Source: Cristatella mucedo
Taxonomy: Eukaryota > Bryozoa > Phylactolaemata > Cristatellidae
Direction: 5' to 3'
DNA: 64,000 nt
NCBI GenBank assembly: GCA_009760855.2
Contig: WPIO01000075.1
Span: 1,472,001-1,536,000, forward strand
Position 1 is the first letter of the stretch; each line of letters opens with the position of its first letter. Below the pieces are notes generated by a model. That model ran no database searches. It was not told the origin of the DNA and was given only the letters and a program-made list of their open reading frames with translations. Made by a program: the position numbers and the translations under genes. Shown here one piece after another: positions 1 to 13,507 of the stretch.

Positions 1-2684
1 AGTGAATGCATACAAGCCCTTTCGGAGGTGCAATTTGCCTTACTGGAGTGTGTTTGGTATGTGCAGTGATAGCCACACACTACAGGTGCACATTACCGGA
101 TTCACTTTCGTCCTTGTGCCTGGTATGCTACTTCGCAAGGTCATTGTGCCTTGCAAATAGATAAAATATTGGCAGAATAAGGATTATTCTAGCACGAGAG
201 TCACGAAGAGCCTTCCTTTACAAAAATAACTTTTTAAAGATCGTTTGTAAGCAATAGTTTATATACTAGATTAGCTTGTGTGCTTTTTATCTCATAAGCC
301 GGTGCTTAGGGACCGCCAGAAGCTCGATAAAAGCTCTGCGGATAGTTCCGGGCTCAAAGATTGGTGCTGCAGCAGCTGCCATATATAGCTACTCTACACT
401 ACTCCTCGGCCTCATGCGTTGTTTTTCGCACTGTTGGGCCATTGCTCGTTCCGAACCAGCCCGACAACTGGTGGCAGTTTGTGGTGGATTGATGTCCCCA
501 TAGATACCGCCAATGCATGGATTTGGTCAGGACTGCCGATTCATCATCTGCCCTTCCACCGGTCGTGAGCTTGTGGCAGCGTAGGCAGTTTGAAAGAGTC
601 CTGGCAAGGTCTCTCGCCCAGTGCTCGCACGCTGCAAGAGTTGTGTTCCTTCACACAGCTTTGGTGAAATTTATCATGGATAACCAAGACAATTCAGGCT
701 GTTTAGCTGCATTTATATTTTCAAATTAAATCACTTTATTATTCTTAAGAAATCGAACTTTAATAAATTAAGTCAATCAAGAAATCAGAAAAACTTAAAA
801 CGGTTTAATATTTCACTTGTTTACTTATTTCTTTGATTAATCGATGAAGTCATTCAGCCATAGTGTTGACGAACGGGTTATGTACAACAACACACAATAA
901 TGCATAGTATAATTATTGTCGAAACTTTTCAGTAATATTAGTAGCATAAATAGCTGAGCCACAAGACCACCAGAGCTTAGTTCAGCTTACTATTACCTAA
1001 GGGTTATGCAGCTGCCTTTCCCAGATACGGTTTTTCCGTATCGAGTGGATGCAGGGATTCGGCAGGTGCATTATGCTACTTCCAACCACCGAGGAAATCT
1101 AGTGAAAGGAAGAAAAGAAGCTCGGTGTAAATATTTGCTAATATGCGCCTTTCGTAAAAAACTATGTGTAAGCATGCATTCAGGAGGTCAGGAATAGCAC
1201 ACACTGGCTTCTGCGAGAACTACACGAAACCTATTGACGGCAAGACAAAAAATAGCTGCTCAGGATCGTATCTAAAAAAAACTTTAGTCATTGGTGAAAT
1301 AAAGCACTCGCGGGTGAAAATATCTGTCAGTTATACCTTGAAATGTTACTTTTTTCTTTTACACGATCGTAAATAGCAGAAAAGAGCTGTGATGTTTGCC
1401 ATCCATGGCAAGAATTGCACACACCCAGGCTTTTGTTTTCAATCATCCGGCGCTGCACTACCCTGGGGTCCCAACAATGACACGGTGTTGAGCAAGATCA
1501 GACATATTATGAACATCGAGATATCTATGATTTGAGAATTGCGAATTATCGTGTCTATTAACCGACTACGCGATAATCCGTGGTTAGGTGGAACACAGGC
1601 CGCAGTCATGTACTCGTCTGGTAGTTTTGCTACAGGCTTTGAGGTGGGAAGAAATGAAACTCCAGCCTTTGTGACAAGTGCTCCCGAGTTTGCAGTGTCG
1701 GTCGGCAGTTCAGTGGTGATCAGGGTGCCATATGAGATTTGCTCTGTGCAAGGGCAATTCCAGACACCTATGATCATCCATCGGTGTCGAATATACTTCT
1801 CCATGGTACAGTTGCGGACTTGCTACAATCTTTAAATGCGGGCTCTCTTCACTTCTGGTTGCTTTTTTGACTATTTTCGCCATACGTGCGTGCATTGGTG
1901 CGTAGCCTACAAGTCACTAGAAGTGCTACAAGGTCCAACGCTTCCCGGTTTTTTTTACAGCGACTAGCGCCATTGTGAGAGCATTGGAAGCCTCGCTATG
2001 CCACGACACTCAGCCGCCACACCCCATGTGTAGCAGCTCCTACTTTTCTAATTAATAAGCATTATGTAACTAACTTGCTGAGTTACCTCTCTATTCGATA
2101 GTTTCGCTTTAAATAATGGGATAATACAAAATCTCGAGCTAAGACGATGTCTCAACATAGCTGTAGGAGTATAACCAGGATCAGCGATAATTCAGCAGAT
2201 AAACCAGGATAGCAAAAAGTTAGACTTTAAAAATAAATCAATTCTGGACTTTTCAAGAAAATGTCTCAGTTATTTGGAAGTAGAAGAGTATCTACTGGAA
2301 ATCTTGATCTCAGAATGAACTGAAGCACAAACTTTAGTAATTCAGGGTTTATATACCACGATACGATAAACTATATTGTTATGTCAGCGGTTTAAGAATT
2401 ATAGGCTACCCAAGAGTTTCAGAAATAGTAGAATTGATTATATTGTCTAATATTAAAGTTGATGGCCTCCGAGTTGAGACTTCAAAAGAACAGGTTACTT
2501 CATGTGATGCTGTTAGTTTTTACATCCAAGGAAATACAGTTGGTTTTACCACTCTGCTTCCGAATTTCTTGCTAGGTTCTGCAAATAACTAAGGTGTTAC
2601 ATCTAGTGCTATGAGGTTTATTTTGTTTGTTAATTGTGTTAATTGTTGTTTTTTGTTGTTCGAAATCTATGTTTCATGTTCCAA
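1..2684. other. No recognisable gene or element
   Basis: AT-leaning DNA with only short open frames (up to 121 codons, overlapping on both strands at 1439-1835). No domain, splice-supported exon or repeat was recognised. Confidence 0.5.
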
Positions 2685-3545
2685 AGTGACCTCTAGTTAG
2701 ACGACCGTATCAGCTCCACAGTCAAGTCTGCCTACTTTCAGCTACATAAAATTGCTAAAATTCGGGCTTGCTTAGATAATGATACCACGTCCAAGTTGGT
2801 CCATGCATTTTAACATCCCGTCTGGACTTCTGTAACTTACTACTTGCTGGCCTACAGGCACTTGCAATCAGGCGACTACAGCTGGTGCAAAACTCCACAG
2901 CCAGCCATGTCTGTCGTGAGCGTCGCACTTGCCACATCACACCACTTCTCGCCGACCAGCACTAGCTACCAGTCAAGCGACGGATTGACTTCAAGGTTTT
3001 GTCACTCACTTTTAGGTCACTTCATTCTTTGGCTCCAGCCTATCTTTCAGATCTACTCCCCCAACAGGCCAAGCATCGTACCACCCGCTTTTCGAAACCC
3101 AACAGTCTACAAATACCTCGTACAAACCTCAAATCCTGTGGAGACCGTGCATTTAGTTCATATGCTCCCAAAGCCTGGAACTCCCTCTTGACTTTCGTCA
3201 GAATATTCCCTGACTTGACCATATTTAAAAAGAACTTGAAAACACACCTATTAAGGACATCATTTAGTTGGTCCCTGTGATTCGTCTTTGATGTGCTTAT
3301 ACGTGCTGAGACTGGTGCATGCTGCCACTAATCACACTTGCCTGCTGACCCTGTACATTTCACCCTTAACCATGTAATGCATTTTGTTTGTTTTTCAAGC
3401 ATGATAGGACTCACCATTCAATTGCATTCTCCTTGCAGCATTTGTAAAGCGCCTCGAAAGAGATCGAGTTCTCCGAGGGCGCTTTATCAAGTGCATTATT
3501 ACTATTAATATTATTATTATTATTATTGATAATATTACTATTATT
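2685..3545 (+). mobile_element. CR1/L2-like LINE, 3' fragment (family 1)
   Basis: Translated pieces match the C-terminal part of a LINE reverse transcriptase ORF and the other family-1 copies in this window. Examples are LADQHxLPVKRRIDF-like text, LTFRSLHSLAPAYLSDLL (3001-3060) and SSYAPKAWNSLLTFVR. The ORF is broken by frameshifts. It ends with the family's hairpin tail (AAGCGCC..GGGCGCTT) at about 3450-3487 and an (ATT)n run to 3545. It is 5'-truncated at about 2685. Confidence 0.85.
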
Positions 3546-3559
3546 AATCTCGATTTGTG

Positions 3560-4360
3560 TTATCTAGCTTTCCCTGATGCTCGCGACTGAAATAAAAGCT
3601 CCTAGGGTAAAGCGGCACATTAAAGTAAACTTAAATAATATCGCATGTAAAAGATTCAGTCTGATTAATCCCATTCGTACTGTCAATTCTCGGCTAGCCG
3701 TATTTAAGCAAGACTAAGTTTCTCAGGAAAAGCGACGACCTTTCTGAAAAATAAAGGCCTGATCCCGTAAGCCCAATATACAGCCCAGACGTTGAAGCAA
3801 TTATTAAATCCGCGTCGGATTAGAGGTAATCCGTTTTTTTAGAACCTCGGCTGCAAATTAATTCAGGCTGAATTAAAGGAATAAAAATAAGCCTTTATAG
3901 AGCACACTAGTATTATTTAGTATCTATGCAAGCTCCTTGAAGATTGCTGCAGGATTAGCTCTAACTAATAGCTACAGAAAAGCAAGGTTTCCAGCTAATG
4001 AAAGCATTTGGAAACGCACAATTAACAAGCTGAGACAAGCCCGCTAAACAACGCAAAAAAGGCTCACAAATCTTGGTAAAAGGGAACCCCGGTTAGTAAA
4101 AGTAAGTAGATCTTGCAAAAGTCGACAAAACACACAACAAATTTAAATGTATTGGAGTTCCAAACAAAAGTATATTGCTGTTATCTCTAGCCAGGAGTGC
4201 ACAATATGATATTGCACAACCACATTAAAAAAAAATTTACTTAGACTAAACAGAGACGGTGTGGGGCAGATATGTTTTGGGGGTTCTTTTTGAACTTTTT
4301 CAATGAACTAGACTACGTTATTTCACTCGGTAGTGATCTTGTGGATTTGGGAGCATAATG
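3560..4360. other. No recognisable gene or element
   Basis: AT-rich intergenic DNA between two LINE remnants. Nothing supported. Confidence 0.5.
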
Positions 4361-4369
4361 AATGAAAGA

Positions 4370-4865
4370 GTGGTTTGCTAAGGAATTAAAGTCAGAGCAG
4401 TCGGGGCAAAGCAATCGAGTTGAAGATCAGAAGAGCGGGTGGTGTACCAAGGCGTATAAAGTGAAATTAGTTCAGATAGAGAGGCTGACGATAAGAAAAT
4501 GGAGGCACCTAAATGTTGGTGGCAGGATAGTGAAGTTGGTTCACTACTTAATAGGCTGTCTGTTCTTCTCAATGAGTCGTGGTTTAATGTGGTCATTGTC
4601 AATTCAATGGCAGATAGCCGCGCCGCTGAGTTTTGCACCAAATGGAAACGTGTCATTGGATTGCCAGGGAGACATACAAGTAGAGAGTCACGGAAGTCGA
4701 GTAGGGTGGTGCGAATGCATGAACCGGCTCGATGGTAATTTCCTTTAGCCAATCATTTCAGCAATTGCAATGTTGTGCAGTTAAGAGAAGGTAAACTTGA
4801 GTGTGGGGCTCATTTGCACATCCAGTGATAAGTCACTTTAGTAGAACCCACCTAGATCTTTGTGA
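4370..4865 (-). mobile_element. CR1/L2-like LINE remnant (a different subfamily)
   Basis: On the minus strand the open frame at 4378-4752 contains [10 protein letters not shown] followed by SELISLYTPW and RSSDLQL. These correspond to the [16 protein letters not shown]..YxPxRxLRSS signature of the C-terminal reverse transcriptase region of CR1/L2 LINEs. The sequence between 4760 and 4865 gives decayed text upstream of it (LGG..DLSLD). The +-strand open frame over the same place is a shadow. The copy is strongly decayed, lacking the RT core and any recognisable tail. Confidence 0.6.
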
Positions 4866-5159
4866 GGATGACACAGGAAATATGTTTGTAGAGTCAACTG
4901 GGAAAGTGAAGCTTTTCAGTTTCTGACACGACGTGTTATAAGGAAGACCAGCTGTGAACCAGCTGTTGGATTGTAGGATTTGTAGGATTCAACGAGGCCG
5001 ATGCTGCGAAGTGCCCGAAGTGCTCATGACCAAAAGAGTAGCACCGAGCAGCTATCTTCAGTGAGGCAGACTGAGACTTGCGGAAGTCCAAGGTTATACC
5101 GCCGAAAAGAAAGTCACGAAGTCCCCCCCCCCGTACCAAGGAGCCATTAAAAACTCGGC

Positions 5160-5960
5160 GGAGCTTCATTAGCAGCTTACGCAGCGCCTAAATGCCACGC
5201 TCAGCTGGAGGCCCGTAAAGCGACCCCAGCGCTGAGCTTGTCGCCTGCAGAAATTGGACGCCGGCCGTTGGCTACATTCAACTGCAGAGCTGATTGCAGC
5301 CCGAGCGTTTCGCTTCGCCTCACTCGCGGAGCTGCGGAGCTGCGGAGCTAATCACTCTTCGCCGTTGCAGCGAAAGCAGCCGGCTAGCATGACGGCTGAT
5401 GGACGGCCGCTGACGAGTGCAGTCGCCTAGTCGGACTTCGCTTTGGAGTGGAAGCGAAAACGAAAAGAAGCTGGCGGCACCACAACCCGCTCGCCTCGGC
5501 GAGGATTTTGAGCCGCTTTATGGTTTCAGCTTGAATAGTAGCTGATTCAACAGCTTGACGCTTCGTAGAGGAACACGAGAGTCTTCACCGCTATCGCAGC
5601 CGCTCGCCGCTCGCGCCTGCAATAAAGGATCGCCCAGCGCAGGATTCGGATACCGACAAGGCGGGAATGAGGTGTCGAAAAGCAACCGCCTCATTCATCT
5701 AGTGTGCCGTCACTGGTCAATCGGAGACGACGCGTTCGTTGCGCGCTCAAGCTGCCAGATCTTGATTGCCAGAGACGTTTCGATCAGCACATTGGCCGAT
5801 CGAAACTAAAGTAAGGGAGTGACGACGAGTCGTGGACGGCTGGCGAACCCTGTAGCGGAGATTATCGCGCATGCAGGCATGGAACGCTGGCTCTTTCCAG
5901 GAAAGATTGACGAACTTCCGAGAGCCAAGAGCTTGACTGCTGGCCCAGCACGGACAGTCG
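5160..5960. other. Moderately GC-rich stretch, no recognised gene
   Basis: Composition rises relative to the neighbours. There are short GCGGAGCTGCGGAGCTGCGG-type repeats at about 5328-5349 and an open frame of 84 codons at 5555-5809 with no recognisable domain. It may be a promoter or untranslated exon; nothing specific supports this. Confidence 0.25.
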
Positions 5961-6519
5961 AAGCCTGGCCTTAACCTTACAGCACTCCTTGGTGAGCTGA
6001 TGGTGCTGACCTCTTCAGAACAAGGAAGCAGGTTCCTTCCTGGCCAATGGTAGAAATGGGCGGAGATGAGGTAACAGGTGCTGACAGCCCTGCCAATGTT
6101 GCTCGGAATCGCCTTTCAGCCACACGTGTTCCTCAAGCAGGATCCGACTGACGACTTTCAATGCCAACTAGCCAGCGTGAGTAATGCTATTGCCACAGAT
6201 TTTCGGTTTACATGCCTTGCTGTTGCGACCCAGGAAGTCCCACCCGCGATGTCCATTTTTAACAAACTTTGTCACCGGGACTTCTTTGTTGTAACCTTTG
6301 TATTCTCTCGTCGATATGCCTCCCTGCTCTGTAGTTTTGATTCTAATACATCGGAATCATCTAATATCATCTAATCCTCCAATTCTTCGTTCCTTATAGC
6401 CGCTAGGTATCTTATGCATTATATCAGTAGGATAATTAAACTGAACTTCCTGGTGCAACTTATGGGACCCATCCAGCCAGCATAGAACGAAATCGCACCT
6501 GGGTAGCTGCTAACCTCCA

Positions 6520-6665
6520 GAAGTACGAGGGTAATAGACCAACCTCCTATTATTGGGCAAGCCCAGGGTCGTAAGACTGTTGGAAAACCACATCCTCAAG
6601 ATTGGCCTATGCAGTATGACTCTAGTAAAGTCTACCAATAATCTGGGTATGATGTTCCGAAACAA
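6520..6665 (+). mobile_element. Short LINE fragment (family 1 related)
   Basis: Read on the + strand with frame changes, the text resembles LGKPRVVRLLE..LKIGLCSMTLVKSTNNLGMMF. This corresponds to the GKPSVIQRLERLTLKIG..VESARNLGVIF segment of the family-1 reverse transcriptase ORF seen at 10573-10806. Only about 145 bp survive. Confidence 0.6.
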
Positions 6666-7394
6666 CTTTTCGCGGGCGGCATGAGCCCGTTTTTCTCCTT
6701 CGTCCATCTTCTGGCCTGTCATGCTACTTTCCGCCACTCTGTCTCAGCTTCGCAGGCTTCCTATCGCTCACTAAGTCAATGCCTCTGCTGGACTCACAGA
6801 TTGCTAACCCGGTTGCAATGTCCTAACTGTAATCATTCTAATTCATTGCTGCTACTCTCTCATACCACCCGGGCTTCAGTAGCTATTTAGTTAATTCCAC
6901 TGGCTATAGATCCTAAGGAGCCAGTGACTGCGAATTTCTTTCAGTTTGCTTTAGCTGAGCTTTAGCTGGTCTAAGAAGGGCACTCGCCTGAATTTTCACG
7001 CTTGTCTAAGCATGATACCGCGTACATGTTGCTGAAACTCGATTACTGATAACCGTGCAAGCCACTAAGCAACGGGTTACTGATTCTCAAGTTGGGAGTT
7101 TTCAAACGCATGGATTGTTTTTGATTGTCTTGATGGTATTCAAGCGATCTATTATTATTATTCATATTAGTGATCGGGTTTGCATGAACCAAATGTGTAT
7201 GTAAAGGGCAGAAGCCAAACGCAAAGCAAGAAAGCTGCAGCCTTTAATAGAAACGGATAGCTGCAGCAGCTGCTTAAAAGGAAAGAGGGAGTGAGAGCGA
7301 GAGCAGACGCCGAGGTGCAGTACTGCAGTCTCTGTTGTCTGCAAGGCTAAGACAGCAAATTGGCTAGAATATGAACACAAAATCCACAGACAGC

Positions 7395-7570
7395 ATAAAT
7401 ATAGTGATGATAATAATGATGAACCTGATAAAGTGCCCTCGGAGAACTCAATCTTTCTAGGTGCTTTACATTTGCTGCAAAGAGAAACGCGAGTGAATGG
7501 CGAGTTGTATTATGCTTGATAAACCACATGAATAACATAGTTAGTGGCAGCATGCACATTTTCAGCACTC
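7395..7570 (-). mobile_element. LINE family 1, 3' tail only
   Basis: Inverted copy of the family-1 3' UTR: an (ATG/ATA)n-like run, then the hairpin (AAGTGCCC..GGTGCTTT as read on +) and the AATGxCGAG..ATGCTTGAT segment. It is truncated after about 175 bp. Confidence 0.75.
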
Positions 7571-8350
7571 ATAAGCACAGATACTATAATGAGCACGGAC
7601 AGCTAAGTATGAGCCGGAGGAAAACGTGAACAGGATGCAAGACAGTGCAGCGAGTCTTCTTATCGAAACAAGATCGTCGTAAACGTTGCCGTCGGGGTGG
7701 AGTAGGCTAGTCACATTTGTTGTGGTAGCCACTGATAAAGCAGGCTGAGCGTTCTATGCTCCTTCCTCGATGCCTTTCCTTCGTATTTTGATCTCAGCGT
7801 CTTCATGAATCTACCTGTCTGTTTCAATGAACGGCCAACCAAGCTGAGCAGGCGACAGCTTGGCTTCGGCAGTTTGAAGATCAGCACTGGCGGGAGGGCT
7901 TAGGCATAACATGTGCGATATTCGGCAACGAACACTGCACAGGCCTATTCTAGGGGAGAAAGTATACGCTGTGGATAAAGCCAGGCGACGTATTCATAGA
8001 AAATGGAATGCAGCTGCCTGGTGGTAAGCGGAAGCCCGCATATGTCAGACATCGGCTTGAGCCATCTGTCGTCCAGGGGGGCGTTTGGTGACTCCTGACC
8101 CTGCTGCTTCTCAGAAGCAGCTCTCTGCAGCTGCCTAATGGAGGAGCAAAAAACAAAGATGACGGATGGTCGGAAGTACTGCCATTCTGTTATTCTCGCA
8201 GTGAGAGGGACTTTTTTCCAAGTCAAGAGCATAAACATTTTGAAATGCCTTAAAAAAATTATGTCCACTTTCAGTTGGCGAATTGATTTGAGCATCAAAA
8301 CGAGACAGGTACCTCCAGATCAATTGTTCCTGGTCGCTCCAGGGCCCCTG

Positions 8351-8516
8351 GGTCTTAATCAAGTAGTCCAGTGGTCAAATTGGACGACCCTGATTGTAGG
8401 TTCGCATCCCGCTTTTAGCGATTTTTTCTCTCGCTTTCGGAAAACTAAGTGCTAGGTGCTAAAGCTTTTGTGCCGCTTTAAGCATTCCGGTGTTGAAACA
8501 GCCGCACTTAGTTTAA
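8351..8516 (+). mobile_element. tRNA-derived SINE, family S1, diverged copy
   Basis: The tRNA-like head has an A-box-like TAGTCCAGTGG (8372-8382) and a B box GGTTCGCATCC (8399-8409). Downstream, GTGCTAGGTGCTAAAGC and TTTTGTGCCGCTTTA match the S1 tail (GTGATAGCCG..AAGGCTCTTCTGTCGCTAT). The copy is old, with many substitutions. Confidence 0.6.
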
Positions 8517-9811
8517 GTCGCCGGCTCTTACAGCAGTTGCTCAGTGCTCACGCCCTCACAACACGGCTCGTGGCCACGAGTCCTGCAGCATGCAGGCCTA
8601 AATCCCAGCAAGCTAACAAAAAGCAGGTCGGTGGCCATTCAAGCTCCAGAACCACTGCACTATTTGCTATATCAGGCTGCTGAATCGTACAACCTTTGGC
8701 TGCTTCTTTACTCTTCATTTTAAAGGATCTTAGCACCACTAACTTTGTTACTTTGGTAACTGTTTCCTCTTTAAGCAACTTGTGTGAGACTTAGTGATTA
8801 CGGTGCAGTTTAGTATCAGGATTTAACGTTGCCTGACCACAAGCATTTGATTGCTAAGCAACTAAAAATGCATTAGGTTTGAGATTGCATATGCCGCAAC
8901 TAAAACGCACGACAGCTGTGTCATTCCACGCTGATGAGATAAACCCTCGCATCAAAACTTAAAATGCATGTTGACCCAGTCACTGGTGAAGTGCAGTAGC
9001 CGAGCTCTCATTTGATCGCGTAGGCCTGTCTTCAAGCAAGCTCTTACAGTGCTAATTGATTACTCGTGACGCTGTTGCCCCAGTTTCAGACACGACTGGA
9101 TCATCACTCGTGATAAAAATCACTAATCGCCGCGGCAGCGACTTGCCTGCTGAGACTAGACGCAGACTGCAATGAACCCGCTTAGTGTCGATTGGTGTGA
9201 AAATCACATCGGCAGAATGAGGAAGTCGGTTTACTTGCGACCGCTGCTAATGCAATCCACTGTCAGCAATGGCCTTCATAAAAGGATTACTCAGTGACAG
9301 GCGCATCTTTTTGATTTAGATTATCTCTTTCTTAAGTGACCGGCTCTGGTCCTCTTTGCCTAACCTGTCGCCTGCAACAGTCTGAAATTCATTGGCGAGA
9401 CGATCAATCAAATGGGTTGGCTTCTTTTGTCTGAGCCCAGTATGTAGTGTGCTTTTCCATTTGCTGATGCAATGGCATAAGAAATCAATCTCAGCTAGGA
9501 GGTTACATGCAAGTGTATTGCTCCTACACCTCAGACAGCTAGCTTTCTCTGATTCATATTAGACTCGGCTATTGTATGTCTACTGAGGCCACTGCTTGGT
9601 AATCACTTTTACTCACTCATTAGTCTGACATGTCAACAGCTCTAGAGTCAGAGTCACAGCTAATAATTACAAAAATAATAATAATAGTAATGGTATAAAC
9701 CCGTAGTAACAATATGTGAATCTCTATCAAGAGGTTTACTATTACTCTCTGAGCGGGAAGCTTGTCACTAACCGTTGGCTAATGGCAAGCAAGGTATCAG
9801 GCTTAAACTAT
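8517..9811. other. No recognisable gene or element
   Basis: Intergenic DNA between an S1 SINE and the best-preserved LINE. Only short unremarkable open frames and a short (ATA)n run near 9670. Confidence 0.5.
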
Positions 9812-10935
9812 AATAATGATAATAATAATAATAATGCACTTGATAAAGCGCCCTCAGAGAACTCGATCTTTCTCTAGGCGCTTTACATTTGCTGTAAAGT
9901 GAAATGCAATTGAATGGTAAGTAAAATCATGCTTGAAAAAACAAACGAAATGAATAATATGGTTAGGGGTGACATGCACAGGGTCAGCATGCAAATGTGG
10001 TTAGTGGCAGCATGCACAGTGTCAGCACGCATAAGCATATCAAGGACGAATCACAGGGACCCACTAAATGCTGTCCTAAATAGGTGTGTTTTTAGGTTCC
10101 TTTTAAATGTGGTCAGGTCAGGGGATGTTCTGACGCAGGCCGGTAGGGAGTTCCAGGCTTTGGGAGCATATGAACTAAATGCACGGTCTCCAAAGGATTT
10201 AAGGTTTGTATGAGGTATTTCTAGACTGTTGGATTCCGAAAAGCGGGTGGTACGATGCTTGGCCTGGTGGGGTAGTATATCTGAGAGATAGGCTGGAGCC
10301 AAAGGATGAAGTGACCTAAAAGTGAGTGACAAAACCTTGAAGTCAATCCGTTGCTTGACTGGTAGCCAGTGCAGGTCGGCGAGAAGTGGAGTAATGTGGC
10401 AAATGCGACGCTCACGACAGACAAGCATAGCTGCACAGTTTTGCACCGGCTGCAATCGCCTGATCGCACATGCTGGTAGGCCAGTAAGCACTGAGTTGCG
10501 GAAGCCGAGGCGGGATGTCATGAATGCATGGACCAACTTAGATGTGGTATCCTTATATAAACAAGCCCGACTTTAAGCAATGTTATGAAGCTGAAAATAG
10601 GCGGATTTGACTGTGGAGCTGATATGGTCGTCTAACGAGAGGTCACTTTGGAATATGACACCTAGATTTCGAGCTGATTCAACTGGAGATATGCTGGAAA
10701 AGCCAATTTTGAGAGTCAGCCTTTCCAATCTCTGGATCACACTGGGTTTGCCCATAACTAGTAAGTTAGTTTTATCATCGTTAAGTTTTAGAAAATTTGC
10801 TGCCATCTATATGCGGATGTCATCAATGCAAGCAGCTAGTGAGTATAGAGAATTTGAGGTGCTCGAAGGCTGGGAGGGATCAAAGCAAAGGTACAACTGA
10901 GTGTCATCCGCATAGAAGTGAAAGCCTAGATTGAC
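9812..10935 (-). mobile_element. CR1/L2-like LINE family 1, best-preserved 3' part
   Basis: On the minus strand one frame can be read from about 10935 to 10051. It is interrupted only by a TAG just upstream of the MAANFLKLNDDKT segment and a TAA at 10573-10575. It contains HFYADDTQLYL (the YADD catalytic box is encoded at about 10903-10914), then GKPSVIQRLERL, SARNLGVIF, LHWLPVKQRIDF, APAYLSDILPHQAKH and SYAPKAWNSLPACVR. The + end carries the hairpin tail (about 9849-9890) and (ATT)n at 9812-9835. The 5' end, including the endonuclease and most of the RT, is missing. It is non-functional. Confidence 0.9.
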
Positions 10936-10939
10936 TATC

Positions 10940-11579
10940 ACACAAAGTCACGCAAAAAATATAATAGGCCACCGGCTCTTTGTATTATTCTAGGGTTGGT
11001 ATTAAGGACTAAATTCCGCCCGAGGAAGCAAACAAAGCACACTTATAGGACGTAGCGACGGCTTTCTTTTTCACGTTCCTGGTGGTCTTGGCTTGCGGAT
11101 GTCAACCATGGCAAGTGTTACTACTCTGGGATAAGCCTCGTATCTATACTTCAAAAGTGCTAGCGAACCGAAAACAGTAAGAGATCGTTCACCTGCTTTC
11201 TTAACTGCCTTTACTAATAGACAATGACCAATGCAAGTCACTGACTAACGTTTAAACTCATCAATGATTAATTAGCATACTAAATAATAGATATTGGTCG
11301 CTTACTGTATGGTCGAATTTATACTCAAATTAAGGTCATTCTTGTGCTGGATGAGGAAAAGTCTTTGTTTGTTCGCCTACAGATAGGTAAAGGTGATGGT
11401 AACATTTCGAGGCCCTTTACGGCTCAGAAGTAGTTTCAACGTTAAGCTCTCTCTTCTAGGCAATGGGCCTCCATGTTTTACAAGCGAATACTCTCGCAGA
11501 AGGTCTTGAGTGACCGGATCGAGGACATCCATACTCATCGTGCCAAGGCAGCTATCGCTCTGCTGCTGCTGCTCTAGAG
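10940..11579 (+). other. Upstream region of receptor A
   Basis: Sequence between the minus-strand LINE remnant and the receptor A start codon. It contains no recognisable gene or repeat. A (CTG)n-like run, CTGCTGCTGCTGCTC, lies just before the ATG. The promoter and transcription start must lie here or further upstream, but no clear TATA or initiator motif stands out. Confidence 0.35.
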
Positions 11580-12098
11580 ATGGGCAGTACAGAGCTAACA
11601 ACGGTAATGCAGCTCTCCATTAACGTTACAATGCCGAAACACGATTGCAGTAATGTCTCAACTCCACAAGTGGACCCCATCAGACACCAGAAGGACGTCC
11701 TCGGATGCTCAATTGACTTGGACGTGGAATGCGCTATCAGCTATTGGCTCTATGTCATGACGGTTCCATGCTTAATCATATTTGGATCGCTTGGCAACGC
11801 ACTCACCGTCGTCGTAATGAGGACGACGTATTTGAAAAAGTCAGCATTTGGGGCATACATCGCAGCAATTGCAATTGCGGACACCCTTGTCTTGTGGACT
11901 TCTCTACCGCGGCACTTTATTCGCTGGATTTGGCTGGTAAGTTCGGAAGCTGCCAGTAAGACACGCTTTTATCCGTCATTCATACTTTCTGGTCCTACGT
12001 TTGCACTAGTCAGTACAGCTAGGCCGGAGATTGATGGTAAATCTAGAAGCCTGAACATCGAGATCAAATGTTAAGGTAGAATGGACATAGGGAGTAAT

Positions 12099-12183
<85 letters not shown>

Positions 12184-12942
12184 AGAGACAGAGAGAGACA
12201 GAGAGAGGCAGTGAAAGAGAGAGAGAGTGAGAGAGAGAGAGAGAGAGAAAGACAGACAGACAGAGACAGAGACAGACAGAGACGGAGACAGAGGAGACAG
12301 AGGAGACAGAGGAGACAGAGGAGACAGAGGAGACAGAGGAGACAGAGAGAGACAGAGAGAGGCAGTGAGAGACAGAGAGAGACAGACAGACAGAGACAGA
12401 GACAGACAGAGACGGAGACAGAGGAGACAGAGGAGACAGAGGAGACAGAGGAGACAGAGGAGACAGAGGAGACAGAGGAGACAGACGGAGACAGACGGAG
12501 ACAGACGGAGACATACGGAGACAGACGGAGACAGACGGAGACAGACGGAGACAGACGGAGACAGAGGAGACAGACGGAGACAGACGGAGACAGACGGAGA
12601 CAGACGGAGACAGAGGAGACAGACGGAGACAGACGGAGACAGACGGGGACAGATGGAGACAGACGGAGACAGACGGAAACAGACGGAGACAGACGGAGAC
12701 AGACAGAGACAGACAGACAGAGACAGACAAACAGAGACCGAGACAGAGACTGACAGACAGACAGGGAGAAAGAGATAGGGTGAGACAGAGAGAAAGAGAG
12801 AGAACGAGAGGGATAGAGATAGAAGGAGATAGAACAAGAAAAATATAGAGGGGAGAGAGTGAGAGAAAGAGCCAGAGATATAGAGAGATAGAGGGAAAGA
12901 GAAGAAAGAGACAAGAGAGAGAGAGAGAGAGACAGAGAGAGG

Positions 12943-12981
<39 letters not shown>

Positions 12982-13039
12982 GGAGATAATAAAAATGGAC
13001 GTATGGAGGAATACTGAGAGAAAGAGAGATAGAGAGAAC

Positions 13040-13098
<59 letters not shown>

Positions 13099-13335
13099 AA
13101 TAACGGTGAGAAAGAGCAGGAGGGAGAGAGGAGAGAGAGAAGGAAGGAGAGAGAAAGAGAGAGGAGAGAGATGAGAAAGTGAGAGGGGAGAGAGAGAAGG
13201 AGAAAGAGAGAGAAGAGACAGATGAGAGAGTGAGAGGGGAGAGATTGCAGGAGAGAGAGAGGAGAGAGAGTGAGGAGGAGAGAGAGGAGAGAGAGTGAGT
13301 GAGACAGAGAGAAACACAGAGAGAGAGAGAGAGAC

Positions 13336-13379
<44 letters not shown>

Positions 13380-13463
13380 ACGTTAATTGAAATTTGGAGT
13401 GATACCAAGAGATAGAGAGTGAGAGTGAGAGTGAGAGTGAGAGGGAGAGGGAGAGAATGAGAA

Positions 13464-13507
<44 letters not shown>

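Noticed and set aside
4362-4748. 128-codon plus-strand open frame
   Set aside because: Shadow of the minus-strand LINE reverse transcriptase remnant.
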